A stretch of 64,000 nucleotides of DNA, taken from the NCBI GenBank assembly GCA_027600665.1, contig JADGJL010000002.1, positions 124,001 through 188,000 on the forward strand. Direction: 5' to 3'. Both the position numbers and the translations under genes were made by a program. The notes below the pieces were generated by a model. That model searched no databases, was not told the origin of the DNA, and saw only the letters and a list, made by a program, of their open reading frames with translations. This stretch comes from Irineochytrium annulatum. Its lineage: Eukaryota; Chytridiomycota; Chytridiomycetes; Chytridiales; Chytridiaceae. Shown here in pieces: positions 8,198 to 16,848 of this stretch (position 1 is the first letter of the stretch; each line of letters begins with the position of its first letter).

Positions 8198-8830
8198 ATG
8201 ACAAGTGTATTATTCATCAAAGCTAACAACAGACCCGCAGAACAAGCTGTGAGCGTTCAAATGTACGATACTTTTCTGAAAACATACAAGGAGCGCAATC
8301 CGCAGGACACCATCATAGAACTCGACCTTTACAGTGCGGAGCTGCCGTATTACGGCAATGAGACCATCTCGGGACTTTATAAGAATGCTCAGGGATTGGA
8401 AGCCACTGCCGAAGAACGGCTGGCTGCGGAAATCGCGAACCGTTACTTGGACGAATTCATGTCCGTGGACAAAGTCGTTTTCGCATTCCCTTTATGGAAC
8501 TTAACAGTTCCGGCCCCTCTCATCACTTATCTTTCCTATTTGTTGCAAGCAGGGAAAACGTTCAGATACACGGCAGAAGGGCAACCCGAAGGGCTGATTG
8601 GGGACAAAAAATTTGCTCTTCTCAATGCGCGCGGCAGTGACTTCTCATCGGAAGAAGTGGCCCCGTTGGACATGGGTTTAAACTACGTCAAGAATATAAT
8701 CGGATTATTGTTTGGTATTAAAAATCCAGAGAGCGTCGTTATTGAAGGACATGCTAAATATCGGGACCAAGCTGCGGAGATTATCGAATCCGGATTGAAA
8801 AAAACGGCTGAACTGGCGGCAAGATTCTAA
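8198..8830 (+). CDS. azoR: FMN-dependent NADH-azoreductase
   Basis: A 210-residue flavodoxin-like-fold enzyme that reduces azo dyes and quinones with NAD(P)H through FMN. The N-terminal phosphate-binding region is VLFIKANNRPAEQAVS, and the AFPLWNLTVPAPLITYLSYLLQAGKTFRYTAEGQPEGL stretch is diagnostic of the AzoR family; LNARGSDF corresponds to the second FMN contact. The frame opens at a TTG (8183), but GGAGG at 8185-8189 fixes ATG 8198 as start. Regulated most likely by the divergent TetR gene. Role: protection from quinone and azo stress. Confidence 0.92.
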   Translation: MTSVLFIKANNRPAEQAVSVQMYDTFLKTYKERNPQDTIIELDLYSAELPYYGNETISGLYKNAQGLEATAEERLAAEIANRYLDEFMSVDKVVFAFPLWNLTVPAPLITYLSYLLQAGKTFRYTAEGQPEGLIGDKKFALLNARGSDFSSEEVAPLDMGLNYVKNIIGLLFGIKNPESVVIEGHAKYRDQAAEIIESGLKKTAELAARF

Positions 8831-8958
8831 AAAAGCAAGCACACGAAAGAGGCGGAACGAATTAAAAGTTAGAGATTTGGGCAGACATCGGCTGCCCCTT
8901 TTGTTATATCGGTAAACGCTATTTAACTCAATCTGCTAGCATAAAGGGGCTTAACGAT

Positions 8959-9429
8959 ATGAAAAATGCAATTTTCCAAGGCACAATAGAACATTCGGGA
9001 TTTGTAGTACCCAATATTGAAGTAGCAGTTGAATTCTTCACTAACATTTTGGGTTTTGAAGTCTTGTTCCGGCCAAAAGGAATGCAATTTGAAGACGATA
9101 GTTTAAAGAGGTACTTCGGGGTTCACGAGAATTCCGTTGTGGAAGGGGCAGCATTTTTACAATACGGGGGTAGAAAGATTGAATTGGTTCAATGGTCGAC
9201 GCCAGATCAACAGAATGTTCACCTAAAACCCAGTGATATCGGTGTAGCTCATCTAGCTATTACAGTTACCAATTTAGAAGAGGCTTTGAAGTATTTCGCA
9301 GAACAGTCTGATGTTAAAGTTAGAGAGCTGAGCCCTCTTGGATTTTTCTATATAACAACTTCATGGGGGATGGAGATTCAAATAATGAAACAGATGCCAG
9401 GCACAGAAAGTATTCTTGAACACTCTTAA
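8959..9429 (+). CDS. VOC-family (glyoxalase/dioxygenase fold) protein
   Basis: A 156-residue protein of the vicinal-oxygen-chelate superfamily. It has paired beta-alpha-beta-beta-beta modules: module 1 begins HSGFVVPNIEVAVEFFTNILGFEV and module 2 begins GVAHLAITVTNLEEALKYF. Candidate metal ligands are the histidine of the first strand (EHSGFV), His in GVAHLA and a C-terminal glutamate (WGMEIQIMKQ). Members include glyoxalases, extradiol dioxygenases and fosfomycin-type resistance proteins; I cannot assign the substrate. AAGGGGC upstream of the ATG is a fair ribosome site. Single gene, no close partner. Confidence 0.8.
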   Translation: MKNAIFQGTIEHSGFVVPNIEVAVEFFTNILGFEVLFRPKGMQFEDDSLKRYFGVHENSVVEGAAFLQYGGRKIELVQWSTPDQQNVHLKPSDIGVAHLAITVTNLEEALKYFAEQSDVKVRELSPLGFFYITTSWGMEIQIMKQMPGTESILEHS

Positions 9430-9435
9430 CTATAA

Positions 9436-9620
9436 GTTCCACTAACTCTGGAAGAAGCAGTACTTTCGCTGGCGTCTCAAGAGGTACGTGTGTCGGTGCT
9501 TCGTCTTTCAGCAACGGGTCATGGCGGTGGTGAACACAATTTTATTAAGAGCTAATTCACATCGCACGTGATAAAGGTGTTTCAGCGTATATAGGCGACG
9601 GGACTAACCGTTGGGCGTCT
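9436..9620 (+). pseudogene. Relic of an SDR (NAD-dependent epimerase-like) gene
   Basis: Conceptual translation gives PLTLEEAVLSLASQEVRVSV, LRLSATGHGGGEHNF and, after a frame change, ARDKGVSAYIGDGTNRW. These are the mid and C-terminal signature pieces of YwnB-like atypical SDR proteins (the IGDGTNRWP motif is distinctive). The Rossmann N-terminus and the C-terminus are missing, so only about 60 codons remain, with at least one frameshift. It sits in the 370-base gap between the VOC and SDR genes. The adjoining stretch to 9700 holds, on the minus strand, a short frame (MAYIPLNQIVDALEELQ) with a ribosome site that runs antisense into the relic. Confidence 0.7.
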
Positions 9621-9800
9621 GGGAGCAAGAGTTGTTTGTGATCATGCTGGAGCTCTTCAAGCGCATCGACAATTTGGTTCAGTGGAATATATGCCATGAC
9701 AATCACTTCCTAGCATTAGTTCTCATCAAAGAATACAAGTAAGAATGTTCCTAACTAACAAAGACGCTGAACTCGCCGAAAAATTAGAGGAGTGATTTAT

Positions 9801-10748
9801 TTGACACGCCAAACGGGCAAAAGCGGAGAAATCGGTCACACAGGATTTACGGATGCCAATGTACCTGACCAGTCGGGCAAATGCTTCATCGTCACCGGGG
9901 CCAATACTGGAATTGGCTTCGAAGTATCGCAAGTACTGGCAGCGCGAGGTGCACGGGTGCTGCTGGCCTGCCGCAACGAAACGAAGGCGAAAGAAGCCAT
10001 GGATCGGATTCGGATGAAGACCCCCGGAGCTGACCTTGCTTTCCTGCCGCTCGACCTGGCGGACCTGGAGAGTGTGCGGAGTGCAGCCGAATTGGCTTCC
10101 AAGGAGCCGCGCGTCGATGTATTGATCAACAATGCCGGCGTACAGGGTTCGAAGCTGAGGCATACAGTGCAAGGCTTCGAGCTGACGTTCGGTGTCAATC
10201 ACCTCGGTTGCTTCGCGCTCACCACACTGTTGCTGCCCAAGCTCATGGAAACGCCTGGGTCGCGCATCGTCGTCACAAGTAGCGGTCAACACAAAGACGC
10301 GAAAATCGAATGGGACGATCTTAATGCAGAAAAGAGCTACAAATGGCTCCCACGCTATGGCGCGAGTAAGCTCGCGAATATGCTCTTCGTCTTCGAGTTG
10401 GACCGGCGGCTGAGTGCTGCGGGATCACCAGTAACAGTCGTGGCCTGTCACCCGGGCCTTGTGGGGACGGACCTTGGACGCGATAACATGGCTGGCAAAG
10501 TGATGATGCCGTTGATCGGCCTATTCTTTGCCAAACCTGCCATGGGTGCCTGGGGCGCGTTGCACGCAGCCTCAGGGAAGATAAAGCCAGGCGGCTATTA
10601 CGGGCCGTCAGGATTAGGCGAGTTGCGGGGACCTTCCCGCGAATGCTCCTGCTCCGAGCAGGCGCGAGATCCGAAGCTTGCCAAGCAACTGTGGGATATA
10701 TCCGTCGACATGACAGGGATCGATCCCGGCTTGCCTCCTGTAAACTGA
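9801..10748 (+). CDS. SDR-family oxidoreductase (retinol/protochlorophyllide reductase-like)
   Basis: A 315-residue classical short-chain dehydrogenase. The coenzyme site is TGANTGIG (about residues 32-39), the structural motif LINNAG follows, and the catalytic YGASK with upstream Ser (VVTSSGQH) is intact. An HPGLVGTDL segment follows, as in the RDH/POR-like subgroup. GAGGAG (9787-9792) is eight bases from TTG 9801, so TTG is the probable start (LTRQTGKSGEIG) rather than the GTG at 9792. GC content is higher than in neighbouring genes, suggesting a different origin. Substrate unknown; NADP-dependent carbonyl reduction is the family norm. Confidence 0.87.
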   Translation: MTRQTGKSGEIGHTGFTDANVPDQSGKCFIVTGANTGIGFEVSQVLAARGARVLLACRNETKAKEAMDRIRMKTPGADLAFLPLDLADLESVRSAAELASKEPRVDVLINNAGVQGSKLRHTVQGFELTFGVNHLGCFALTTLLLPKLMETPGSRIVVTSSGQHKDAKIEWDDLNAEKSYKWLPRYGASKLANMLFVFELDRRLSAAGSPVTVVACHPGLVGTDLGRDNMAGKVMMPLIGLFFAKPAMGAWGALHAASGKIKPGGYYGPSGLGELRGPSRECSCSEQARDPKLAKQLWDISVDMTGIDPGLPPVN

Positions 10749-10769
10749 AAGTGCACTTTTGTTTATAAC

Positions 10770-11012
10770 AAGAAAAAGTTCTCCTATGGCGTCATCCGCG
10801 GGACGAACCGATTCCTGGTACCGGCGTTGGAATTGAGGGAGCTTTCGATCGAACGGATGAGAATTGTCATGGAGCAGGTGGTGCGTCATACCTCCTCACT
10901 GGGACTTGGCACCTGCTGGCCGGGAGGCACATTTAACTCTTCGGCAAAATGATGGGGGCTCGAGAGAAGGAATAACATTCGCGCAATCGGCTATCCGAAG
11001 GACGGTCTGGTG
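10770..11012 (+). pseudogene. Relic of a nitroreductase-family gene
   Basis: In the same frame as the SDR gene and just beyond its stop, translation gives FSYGVIRGTNRFLVPALEL, then MEQVVRHTSSLGLGTCWPGG and a stop. A shifted frame continues with RAIGYPKDG. GLGTCWxGGTFN and the preceding helix are characteristic of TdsD/nitroreductase-like proteins. The N-terminal FMN-binding half is absent and there is at least one frameshift, so this is a decayed remnant. It lies directly before a copy of repeat A. Confidence 0.68.
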
Positions 11013-11016
11013 TCGT

Positions 11017-11125
11017 GGGACAAGAACACGCTCCCATTGAAGTCGCTATTTTAGCGGCTTTTTTTATTTTACCGATTACCGTATTGGACAAGAATCTGTT
11101 CCAATTGATGATTAGATATATATCT
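11017..11125 (+). repeat. Dispersed intergenic repeat A, copy 1 (contains terminator)
   Basis: Begins GGGACAAGAACACGCTCCCATT, continues with the hairpin AGTCGCTA/TAGCGGCT plus seven T (11041-11066), then CCGATTACCG, a second GGACAAGAAT unit and an ATTAGATATATATCTAAT palindrome. The same modules recur at 50251, 53529, 62048 and 62311. The remainder of the gap to 11312 shows only a weak 27-codon frame (11210-11293). Confidence 0.75.
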
Positions 11126-11312
11126 AATCTACATATTACGGATTAGATTAGAGTAGCCTCCCCCTTTTTAAAGCTAAACGATATCATTTGCTAGCTGGAA
11201 GTGTACATTATGAAGAAAATAAAAATAGAAGAAGGAATTTACCTCGAAATGATTTACTTTGGCGAAGTCTGCGCGACCTCCAGTCATTGCTGATTGATAT
11301 CCAAAAGTTTTT

Positions 11313-12914
11313 TTAAAAAATTTGTCTCTCGGAAGACATTAAATGCCTAAACATAAGTCCCAGCTTTAAGAGCAGCAGATGATCGGTATTCTTTAAATCC
11401 AGATTCAGCAGCCCCGAAATTTTCTCCAGTCTGTACAGTACGGTGTTGCGATGGATATATAACTCACGTGCAGTTTCATTCACTTGACCGTTGTTGGCGA
11501 AATAGGCTTCAAGTGTGTGCATCATCTCGCTGGTGTATTCCTCTTCTTTGTCCAGTAGAGGACGGAATAAATAAGAGCAATACCTGATCATGACCTCCTG
11601 TGGAATATGTTTGAAGAGATAAATAAATTCCAGGTCAGCAAACATGACAATCGGTTCACTTAAACCAAGCTCCGTACTGATTCTCTCAGCATCCCCGCAC
11701 TCCCGGAAGCCGTCGATGAACTCCTCCATTCCCGTTCTTACTTTACTGATAAAACATGTCCTTGTTCCGTGGTCCCATGAATGCATCAAATCCGCATACA
11801 AACGTACCGAATCCTCATACTTTTTTCGATCCTTGGCCTCTTCTTCTAGAAGGGGGAAGAGTGAATATATGCGATTCATCACATAAAAATGATGGGATTC
11901 CAAGGAGGACGTTTTGGGATGATCCTGAAGCCTATTCTGAATCTCCCTCAGTTTGCGCCTCTGAATTTCATGGTCCCAAGCATCCGCTCTTGAGGAAGAT
12001 ACCATGCATACGTAAGGCGTGCTCCAAAATGTGCTGCCCAATGCTTCGGCAAATTCAAGCACCGTTTTTAAAGAGGCGTTCCCCTTTAAGTAACGTTCCA
12101 TGGCCGTGCCAAGACGACTACCTGCTGCAGTTGCCTCCTGATTCTGGATGACCTCCAGATGATAGGAAAGAATAACGGCAGCTTGGTGAAAAATGCCCTC
12201 CATTTCATGTGCTTCGAGCAGGTTTTCAGTTTGTATCAGCAAGTAGCCGTATGACTTTCCGTTTTTCAGCAGGGGCACCCGATACAATAAGTTGCTCGCC
12301 GACTTGTAAAACCGATTGTCCTGATTCCAGGGCCAATCGCTCAATAGCTCCATATCGGAACAGCGGGTCATATTATACAAGGTCTGTCCTTCAGAGGTAA
12401 CAATGGCTAAAGGAACCCCTAAAATGCTTGTGATACTTTGAAAATAATTGGTGTACTCATCCGCCTGCATCGCAAAATCAACCAGCTTCTTCTGTGTTTC
12501 AAGCAATTCATTCAGCCGGCGCGTATCGCGTTGGAACTCGGATTGGTAGAGAGCAGTGATCTGCTCGGAAAAGGTGAATTGAAAAGGCAGCTCAATTAGG
12601 GGCAGGCCCAGCCGATCAGCTTCCAGCAGGGCTATCTCTGGTATTTCGGCCCAATATCGACCAAGCTTGATGCCAAGTCCGGAGGCCCCACGTTCATTCA
12701 GCTTTTGCAGCAAATTAACAAATTCCTCGGGTGAATCCCTAATCGCATACGCTGTAGTCAACAAGAGTTCCCCTTCTTTCATCCAGTTGATCACATCCGG
12801 CGCATCCATCAAATTGATGGAGCTAATCGTTCGAGAAATTCCTTTTTTACCGGCTGCCAACTTGCCTTCCGATAACGGGTACACCGCCAACGCATCTTCT
12901 ATCGTCAATTGCAT
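11313..12914 (-). CDS. PucR-family transcriptional regulator
   Basis: A 533-residue activator-type regulator. The N-terminal PucR domain (about residues 1-125; LTIEDALAVYPL ... INLMDAPDVINWMKEGELLLTTAY) is followed by a GAF-like middle region and a C-terminal PucR helix-turn-helix (VNETARELYIHRNTVLYRLEKISGL, about residues 480-505). PucR of Bacillus subtilis controls purine and ureide catabolism; other members respond to amino acids or heterocycles. It is divergent from, and 273 bp away from, the twelve-gene import and hydrolase operon at 13188-27479, which it very probably activates. AGGAGG lies ten bases before the ATG. The intergenic region (12915-13187) is AT-rich and must hold both promoters; I could not fix a single operator in it. 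Confidence 0.88.
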   Translation of the reverse strand: MQLTIEDALAVYPLSEGKLAAGKKGISRTISSINLMDAPDVINWMKEGELLLTTAYAIRDSPEEFVNLLQKLNERGASGLGIKLGRYWAEIPEIALLEADRLGLPLIELPFQFTFSEQITALYQSEFQRDTRRLNELLETQKKLVDFAMQADEYTNYFQSITSILGVPLAIVTSEGQTLYNMTRCSDMELLSDWPWNQDNRFYKSASNLLYRVPLLKNGKSYGYLLIQTENLLEAHEMEGIFHQAAVILSYHLEVIQNQEATAAGSRLGTAMERYLKGNASLKTVLEFAEALGSTFWSTPYVCMVSSSRADAWDHEIQRRKLREIQNRLQDHPKTSSLESHHFYVMNRIYSLFPLLEEEAKDRKKYEDSVRLYADLMHSWDHGTRTCFISKVRTGMEEFIDGFRECGDAERISTELGLSEPIVMFADLEFIYLFKHIPQEVMIRYCSYLFRPLLDKEEEYTSEMMHTLEAYFANNGQVNETARELYIHRNTVLYRLEKISGLLNLDLKNTDHLLLLKLGLMFRHLMSSERQIF

Positions 12915-13187
12915 GTCATTTCATCCTCCTAAAAGATACATATCTGAATCAGGTACCGGACACCATGTAACTTTTTAAGTAATTATATAGGGGCTTGTCG
13001 AATTTCTGCAATCCCTTTTGTTATATATATGTAATATAAGTTAACACAAAACATCAAATGTTCTGTTTTTGAACCAACATAAAGCGTATACCGTTAGATA
13101 AAAAACCAAAATTGTGTTAGGAATATTTACACTCATATTTTTTGGCTATATGATAGGACACAACTTCAAAGAGAAGAGGGGATTCAG

Positions 13188-13985
13188 ATGCAGCTCACCC
13201 AAAATCAACAGGCAGCGGCCCAAAAGGACAGTCGTTCCATGCTTGTAATCGATGATGTCGGCAAAATCTACCCCAATGGCACTGTAGCTGTGCAGCATGC
13301 GAATCTGCATGTGGGGGAAGGAGAATTCCTATGTTTTGTCGGTCCTTCCGGTTGCGGGAAATCTACCATTTTCAATATGATTGCCGGTTTGACGGAACCG
13401 ACCTCCGGTCATCTGACCGTGCTGGGTACTTCCCCAAAGGAAGCACGCAAACAGAATGAAATTGCCTTTGTATTTCAGGAGCATACCCTGCTCCCGTGGG
13501 CCAAGCTGATTGATAATGTCACCATGCCTCTTACTTTGCGTGGTGTATCCAAAAAGGAGCGGATTACCGAAGGGGAGCGGGTTCTAGAGCTGGTAGGCCT
13601 GAAGGATTATATGAAAGTGCTGCCCCGTGAGTTGTCAGGCGGAATGAAGATGAGAGTATCTATTGCACGAGCGTTGATATCTCGTCCCAAGCTGCTGTTA
13701 ATGGACGAACCGTTTGGCGCCCTTGATGAAATTACCAGACAGACGCTGCAGAATGAACTGCTAAATATTTGGGAACAGGACAAGAAGATGTCGGTTCTGT
13801 TCATTACGCATAACGTTTTTGAAAGTGTGTTCCTATCGACAAAAGTCGTGGTGATGACGCCTCGTCCCGGTAAAATTTCGGATTTCATTGATATTCCGTT
13901 TGCCTATCCGAGGGATGATGAATTCCGGACCCAACCTGAATTCGGTGAATATGTACGCAGCGTGTCCAATGTACTGAATCATTGA
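13188..13985 (+). CDS. ABC importer ATP-binding protein (SsuB/ThiZ/TauB type)
   Basis: A 265-residue ATPase for import of a small organic compound. Walker A GPSGCGKST is at residues 52-60, the signature LSGGM at 149-153, and Walker B LLLMDEP around 169-175, with a D-loop GALDE. The Q-loop (FVFQEHTLLPW) matches the nitrate/sulfonate/taurine/pyrimidine subfamily. GAGG lies ahead of the ATG. First gene of the PucR-divergent operon, followed after 30 bp by the permease. Together with one permease and two alternative binding proteins (14922 and 19850) it forms the complete importer. Confidence 0.93.
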   Translation: MQLTQNQQAAAQKDSRSMLVIDDVGKIYPNGTVAVQHANLHVGEGEFLCFVGPSGCGKSTIFNMIAGLTEPTSGHLTVLGTSPKEARKQNEIAFVFQEHTLLPWAKLIDNVTMPLTLRGVSKKERITEGERVLELVGLKDYMKVLPRELSGGMKMRVSIARALISRPKLLLMDEPFGALDEITRQTLQNELLNIWEQDKKMSVLFITHNVFESVFLSTKVVVMTPRPGKISDFIDIPFAYPRDDEFRTQPEFGEYVRSVSNVLNH

Positions 13986-14015
13986 TAGCAAGAAATGAGA
14001 GGAGAGGGAAGCAAC

Positions 14016-14894
14016 ATGGAAGAGATGGTAGCTAATCCAGCCGTTGAAACAACACCAGGTATCCGAGCTTCTGGGAAGGACAATGCCCGCAGCCATCATC
14101 CGGCAGAAGAGAGCCCAATCATTGGACTGCTGAAAAAAATTCTGCCGCCAATCGTCGTGTTTGTCCTGTTTATCGGTGGATGGGAATTAATCGTGCGGAT
14201 ATTCGGAATGCCCCCATATATCTTGCCCAAGCCATCCGATATTGCCGCAGCCGCTGCTGAGAACAGTGCGAATCTGATTACATCAGTAAGCACAACCATT
14301 GTTGAGGCGTTGATCGGTTTTACGATCAGTGTCGTGCTCGGTATTTCATTGGCCATTCTACTGGCCCTTTCCAAAACAGTGGAAAAAAGCGTATATCCCT
14401 ACGCTATTATCCTACAGACTATTCCGGTCGTTGCGGTAGCGCCAATCATAGTGATCTGGTTCGGAGCGGGAATAAATGCCATTGTGATCATTTCATTCTT
14501 AATTAGCTTTTTCCCGATTTTATCAAATACGCTGATCGGATTGAATTCAACGGATCAGAACATGAAGAATTTATTCTATTTGTATAATGCAAGCAAGCTG
14601 CAAACCATTTGGAGGCTGAGATTTCCAGCGGCACTTCCATACATTATGGCAGGACTGAAAATTTCATGCTCCAGTTCGGTTGTCGGAGCGATCGTGGGTG
14701 AATACATTGCAGGCATTGGTGGCGGACAAGGCGGACTCGGTTACGGGATTACTGTTGCGGCAACCCGCCTGCAAACGCCTTATCTGTTCGCCTGCGGTTT
14801 AGCGGCATCTGCCCTAGGAATCGCATTTTTCCTGATCATCAACATGGTGTCGAACAAACTTTTGAAGTCCTGGCATGAATCAGCAATGAAATGA
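14016..14894 (+). CDS. ABC importer permease (SsuC/ThiX type)
   Basis: A 292-residue integral membrane protein with about six transmembrane segments. The EAA loop that contacts the ATPase is visible as LFYLYNASKLQTIWRLRFPAALPYIMAGLK. The first hydrophobic helix is VVFVLFIGGWELIV. I chose ATG 14016 because GGAGAGGG sits eight bases before it; the frame opens earlier at 13995 without a ribosome site. Positioned between the ATPase and the first binding protein. The single permease gene implies a homodimer in the membrane, as in SsuABC and ThiXYZ systems. Confidence 0.92.
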   Translation: MEEMVANPAVETTPGIRASGKDNARSHHPAEESPIIGLLKKILPPIVVFVLFIGGWELIVRIFGMPPYILPKPSDIAAAAAENSANLITSVSTTIVEALIGFTISVVLGISLAILLALSKTVEKSVYPYAIILQTIPVVAVAPIIVIWFGAGINAIVIISFLISFFPILSNTLIGLNSTDQNMKNLFYLYNASKLQTIWRLRFPAALPYIMAGLKISCSSSVVGAIVGEYIAGIGGGQGGLGYGITVAATRLQTPYLFACGLAASALGIAFFLIINMVSNKLLKSWHESAMK

Positions 14895-14921
14895 TACCAG
14901 AACCGGGGGAGAAGATCCAAC

Positions 14922-15950
14922 ATGTCCAAACATCATATGAACTTTCGTTACAAGAAATGGCTGCTGTCGGCTGCTTCTTTGATCCTACTGCTTCTAAACG
15001 CATGCTCCAATTCCTCCGCTCTAGAATCCGCCGCCTCGGCGGGAGGGGAAGCGGGAACAGATTTGAAGCAGGTGAAACTGATCGAGGGCTGGTACGCCAA
15101 AGGGGAAGATGGAGGCTATTTTGCGGCATTGCAGCAGAACTTTTATAAGGACAAGGGCATAGACATGACGATTCAGCCAGGAGGCCCCGAGGTGTCAACC
15201 ATGCAGCTTGTCGCTGCAGGCAAAGCTGAATTCGGTATCTCGTATGCGGATGAAATTCTGAAGGCGCGGGAACAGGGAATCCCTGTTGTCGGTATCCTTG
15301 CCGGTTTCCAAAGCACACCGCAGGTTCTGATGTACCACAAGGGGGAGAACATTCAGGATTTCGCAGACCTGAACGGCAAAACCGTATACATCGGTACAGC
15401 GGTGCCTTACTGGGAATATATCAAGAGCCAATACAATCTGACAGATGTAAAAGAAATGAAGTATAACGGACAGCTGGTCAATTTTATCAATGATCCCAGT
15501 TCGCTCAATCAGGGTTACATCACGAATGAGCCTTACGCACTTTCTCAGCAGGGGGTTGAGGTGGACTATCTGAAAATCGCCGATTCCGGTTATGCGAACT
15601 ATGCAGACGTTCTTTTTACGACGGAAGATTACCTTAAAGAGCACCCTGATGTTGTTGAAGCTGTGGTGCAGGCAAGTCAGAAAGGTTGGAGCTATTATCT
15701 GGACAACTATGAAAAGGTAAACCCGTTTATCCAAACCTACAATCCCGATATGACGGTAGAAGCAATGAATTATGAAGCAGTGCAGGAAAAACCCTTTATT
15801 CTTAACAAGGATTCCGAAGCAAATGGTGTTGGTTATATGACAAAGGAACGCTGGAGCACCTTGCAGGATCAGATGATCAAGGGCGGAGGATTAACGAAAT
15901 CACTAGATGTTACCCAGGCGTTTACAACGGAGTATCTGATGAAGCCATAG
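14922..15950 (+). CDS. Substrate-binding lipoprotein 1 (NMT1/ThiY-like)
   Basis: A 342-residue lipoprotein. The signal peptide ends in the lipobox LLLNAC (Cys near residue 27). The mature part is a type-2 periplasmic-binding fold of the NMT1/THI5-like group: EGWYAKGEDGGYFAALQQ at the ligand-binding N-terminus and KDKGIDMTIQPGGPEVSTMQ next. Relatives bind pyrimidines (ThiY), riboflavin (RibY), sulfonates or nitrate. The conserved tryptophan/aromatic and Gly-rich GGPEVS loop resemble ThiY/RibY more than SsuA; that comparison is from memory. A clear paralogue is encoded at 19850 in the same operon, the two differing most in the linker and the C-terminus. Confidence 0.88.
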   Translation: MSKHHMNFRYKKWLLSAASLILLLLNACSNSSALESAASAGGEAGTDLKQVKLIEGWYAKGEDGGYFAALQQNFYKDKGIDMTIQPGGPEVSTMQLVAAGKAEFGISYADEILKAREQGIPVVGILAGFQSTPQVLMYHKGENIQDFADLNGKTVYIGTAVPYWEYIKSQYNLTDVKEMKYNGQLVNFINDPSSLNQGYITNEPYALSQQGVEVDYLKIADSGYANYADVLFTTEDYLKEHPDVVEAVVQASQKGWSYYLDNYEKVNPFIQTYNPDMTVEAMNYEAVQEKPFILNKDSEANGVGYMTKERWSTLQDQMIKGGGLTKSLDVTQAFTTEYLMKP

Positions 15951-16014
15951 ACCTGAACCAAAAGTAATGTGAAGCTTCAAATCAGAAATTTCAGAAAAAA
16001 TGAGGGGACTTAAT

Positions 16015-16827
16015 ATGTTCAAACTTGGAAATCGAAAGAGCTATTGGCAAGTGTCCGAAACGCTGGTGGATCTGAGGCGAACGCAAAAGTACGGCAAGTC
16101 AGTAACCCTCCCTGCACAGCCGCAGGAAGTCATATTTGATCTCGACCATACGGCAGTTATTGTCATCGATATGCAGAATGATTTCTGTTCACCGGGTGGA
16201 TGGCTGGATTCCATTGGGGTCGATACCTCTCCACTCCTTAACCCGGTCAGCCGGCTGAACCGACTGATGCCCGAGCTACGCAAAGCGGGAGTGCCTGTGA
16301 TATGGGTGAACTGGGGCAATCGGGAAGACCGAATGAACGTGCCGCCATCCGTGCTTCATGTATACAATTCGGATGGGCGAGGCAACGGCATCGGGGACCC
16401 GCTGCCGGGGAACGGCTCCAAGGTGCTGGAGAAAGGCAGTTGGGGAACGGCCATTGTCGATGGTCTGGATTCGTCCCCCGATGATATCTATGTGGATAAA
16501 TATCGCATGAGCGGGTTTTGGGATACACCACTGGACAGTATTCTACGCAATCTCAATATTCAAACGGTATTGTTTGCCGGAGTAAATCTCGATCAGTGTG
16601 TCATGCATACACTGCAGGACGCGGCTTGTCTCGGATATGACGGCATACTTCTGGAGGATTGCTCGGCAACAAGCTCCCCGGATTTCTGCATAGAAGCGAC
16701 ATTGTACAATATCAAGCAATGTTATGGCTTCGTTGCGGATTCCACCTGGTTGGTACAAGAGCTGAGCGGGGGAGCGACTCCTATAGAGAGGAATACCTCG
16801 GAAGAGCTGGCATCCTTAGAAGGCTGA
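16015..16827 (+). CDS. Isochorismatase-like cysteine amidohydrolase (RutB-like)
   Basis: A 270-residue cysteine hydrolase. The catalytic triad of the family is present: Asp52 (VIVIDMQNDF), Lys162 (YVDKYRMSGFWDTPLD) and Cys195 (FAGVNLDQCVMHTLQDA). The combination KxRxSGFxxTPLDSILR with the C-terminal ALFNI-like ATLYNIKQCYGFV resembles RutB, which cleaves the carbamoyl group of ureidoacrylate in pyrimidine catabolism. N-carbamoylsarcosine amidase and biuret hydrolase are other relatives. The long N-terminal extension is also RutB-like. Start ATG 16015 follows GAGGGGAC. Inferred role: hydrolysis of a carbamoyl or amide group of the imported compound. Confidence 0.87.
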   Translation: MFKLGNRKSYWQVSETLVDLRRTQKYGKSVTLPAQPQEVIFDLDHTAVIVIDMQNDFCSPGGWLDSIGVDTSPLLNPVSRLNRLMPELRKAGVPVIWVNWGNREDRMNVPPSVLHVYNSDGRGNGIGDPLPGNGSKVLEKGSWGTAIVDGLDSSPDDIYVDKYRMSGFWDTPLDSILRNLNIQTVLFAGVNLDQCVMHTLQDAACLGYDGILLEDCSATSSPDFCIEATLYNIKQCYGFVADSTWLVQELSGGATPIERNTSEELASLEG

Positions 16828-16848
16828 GCGGAAGGATGGGATGAAGAA

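Noticed and set aside
9726..10292. 188-codon minus-strand frame
   Set aside because: Antisense to the SDR gene, which has complete motifs; the product shows no domain.
11210..11293. 27-codon frame MKKIKIEEGIYLEMIYFGEV...
   Set aside because: No ribosome site and too short to judge; may be a chance frame after repeat A.
12915..13187. Riboswitch before the ThiXYZ-like operon
   Set aside because: No TPP (CTGAGA/ACCTGATC-type), FMN or purine riboswitch core is visible in the leader.
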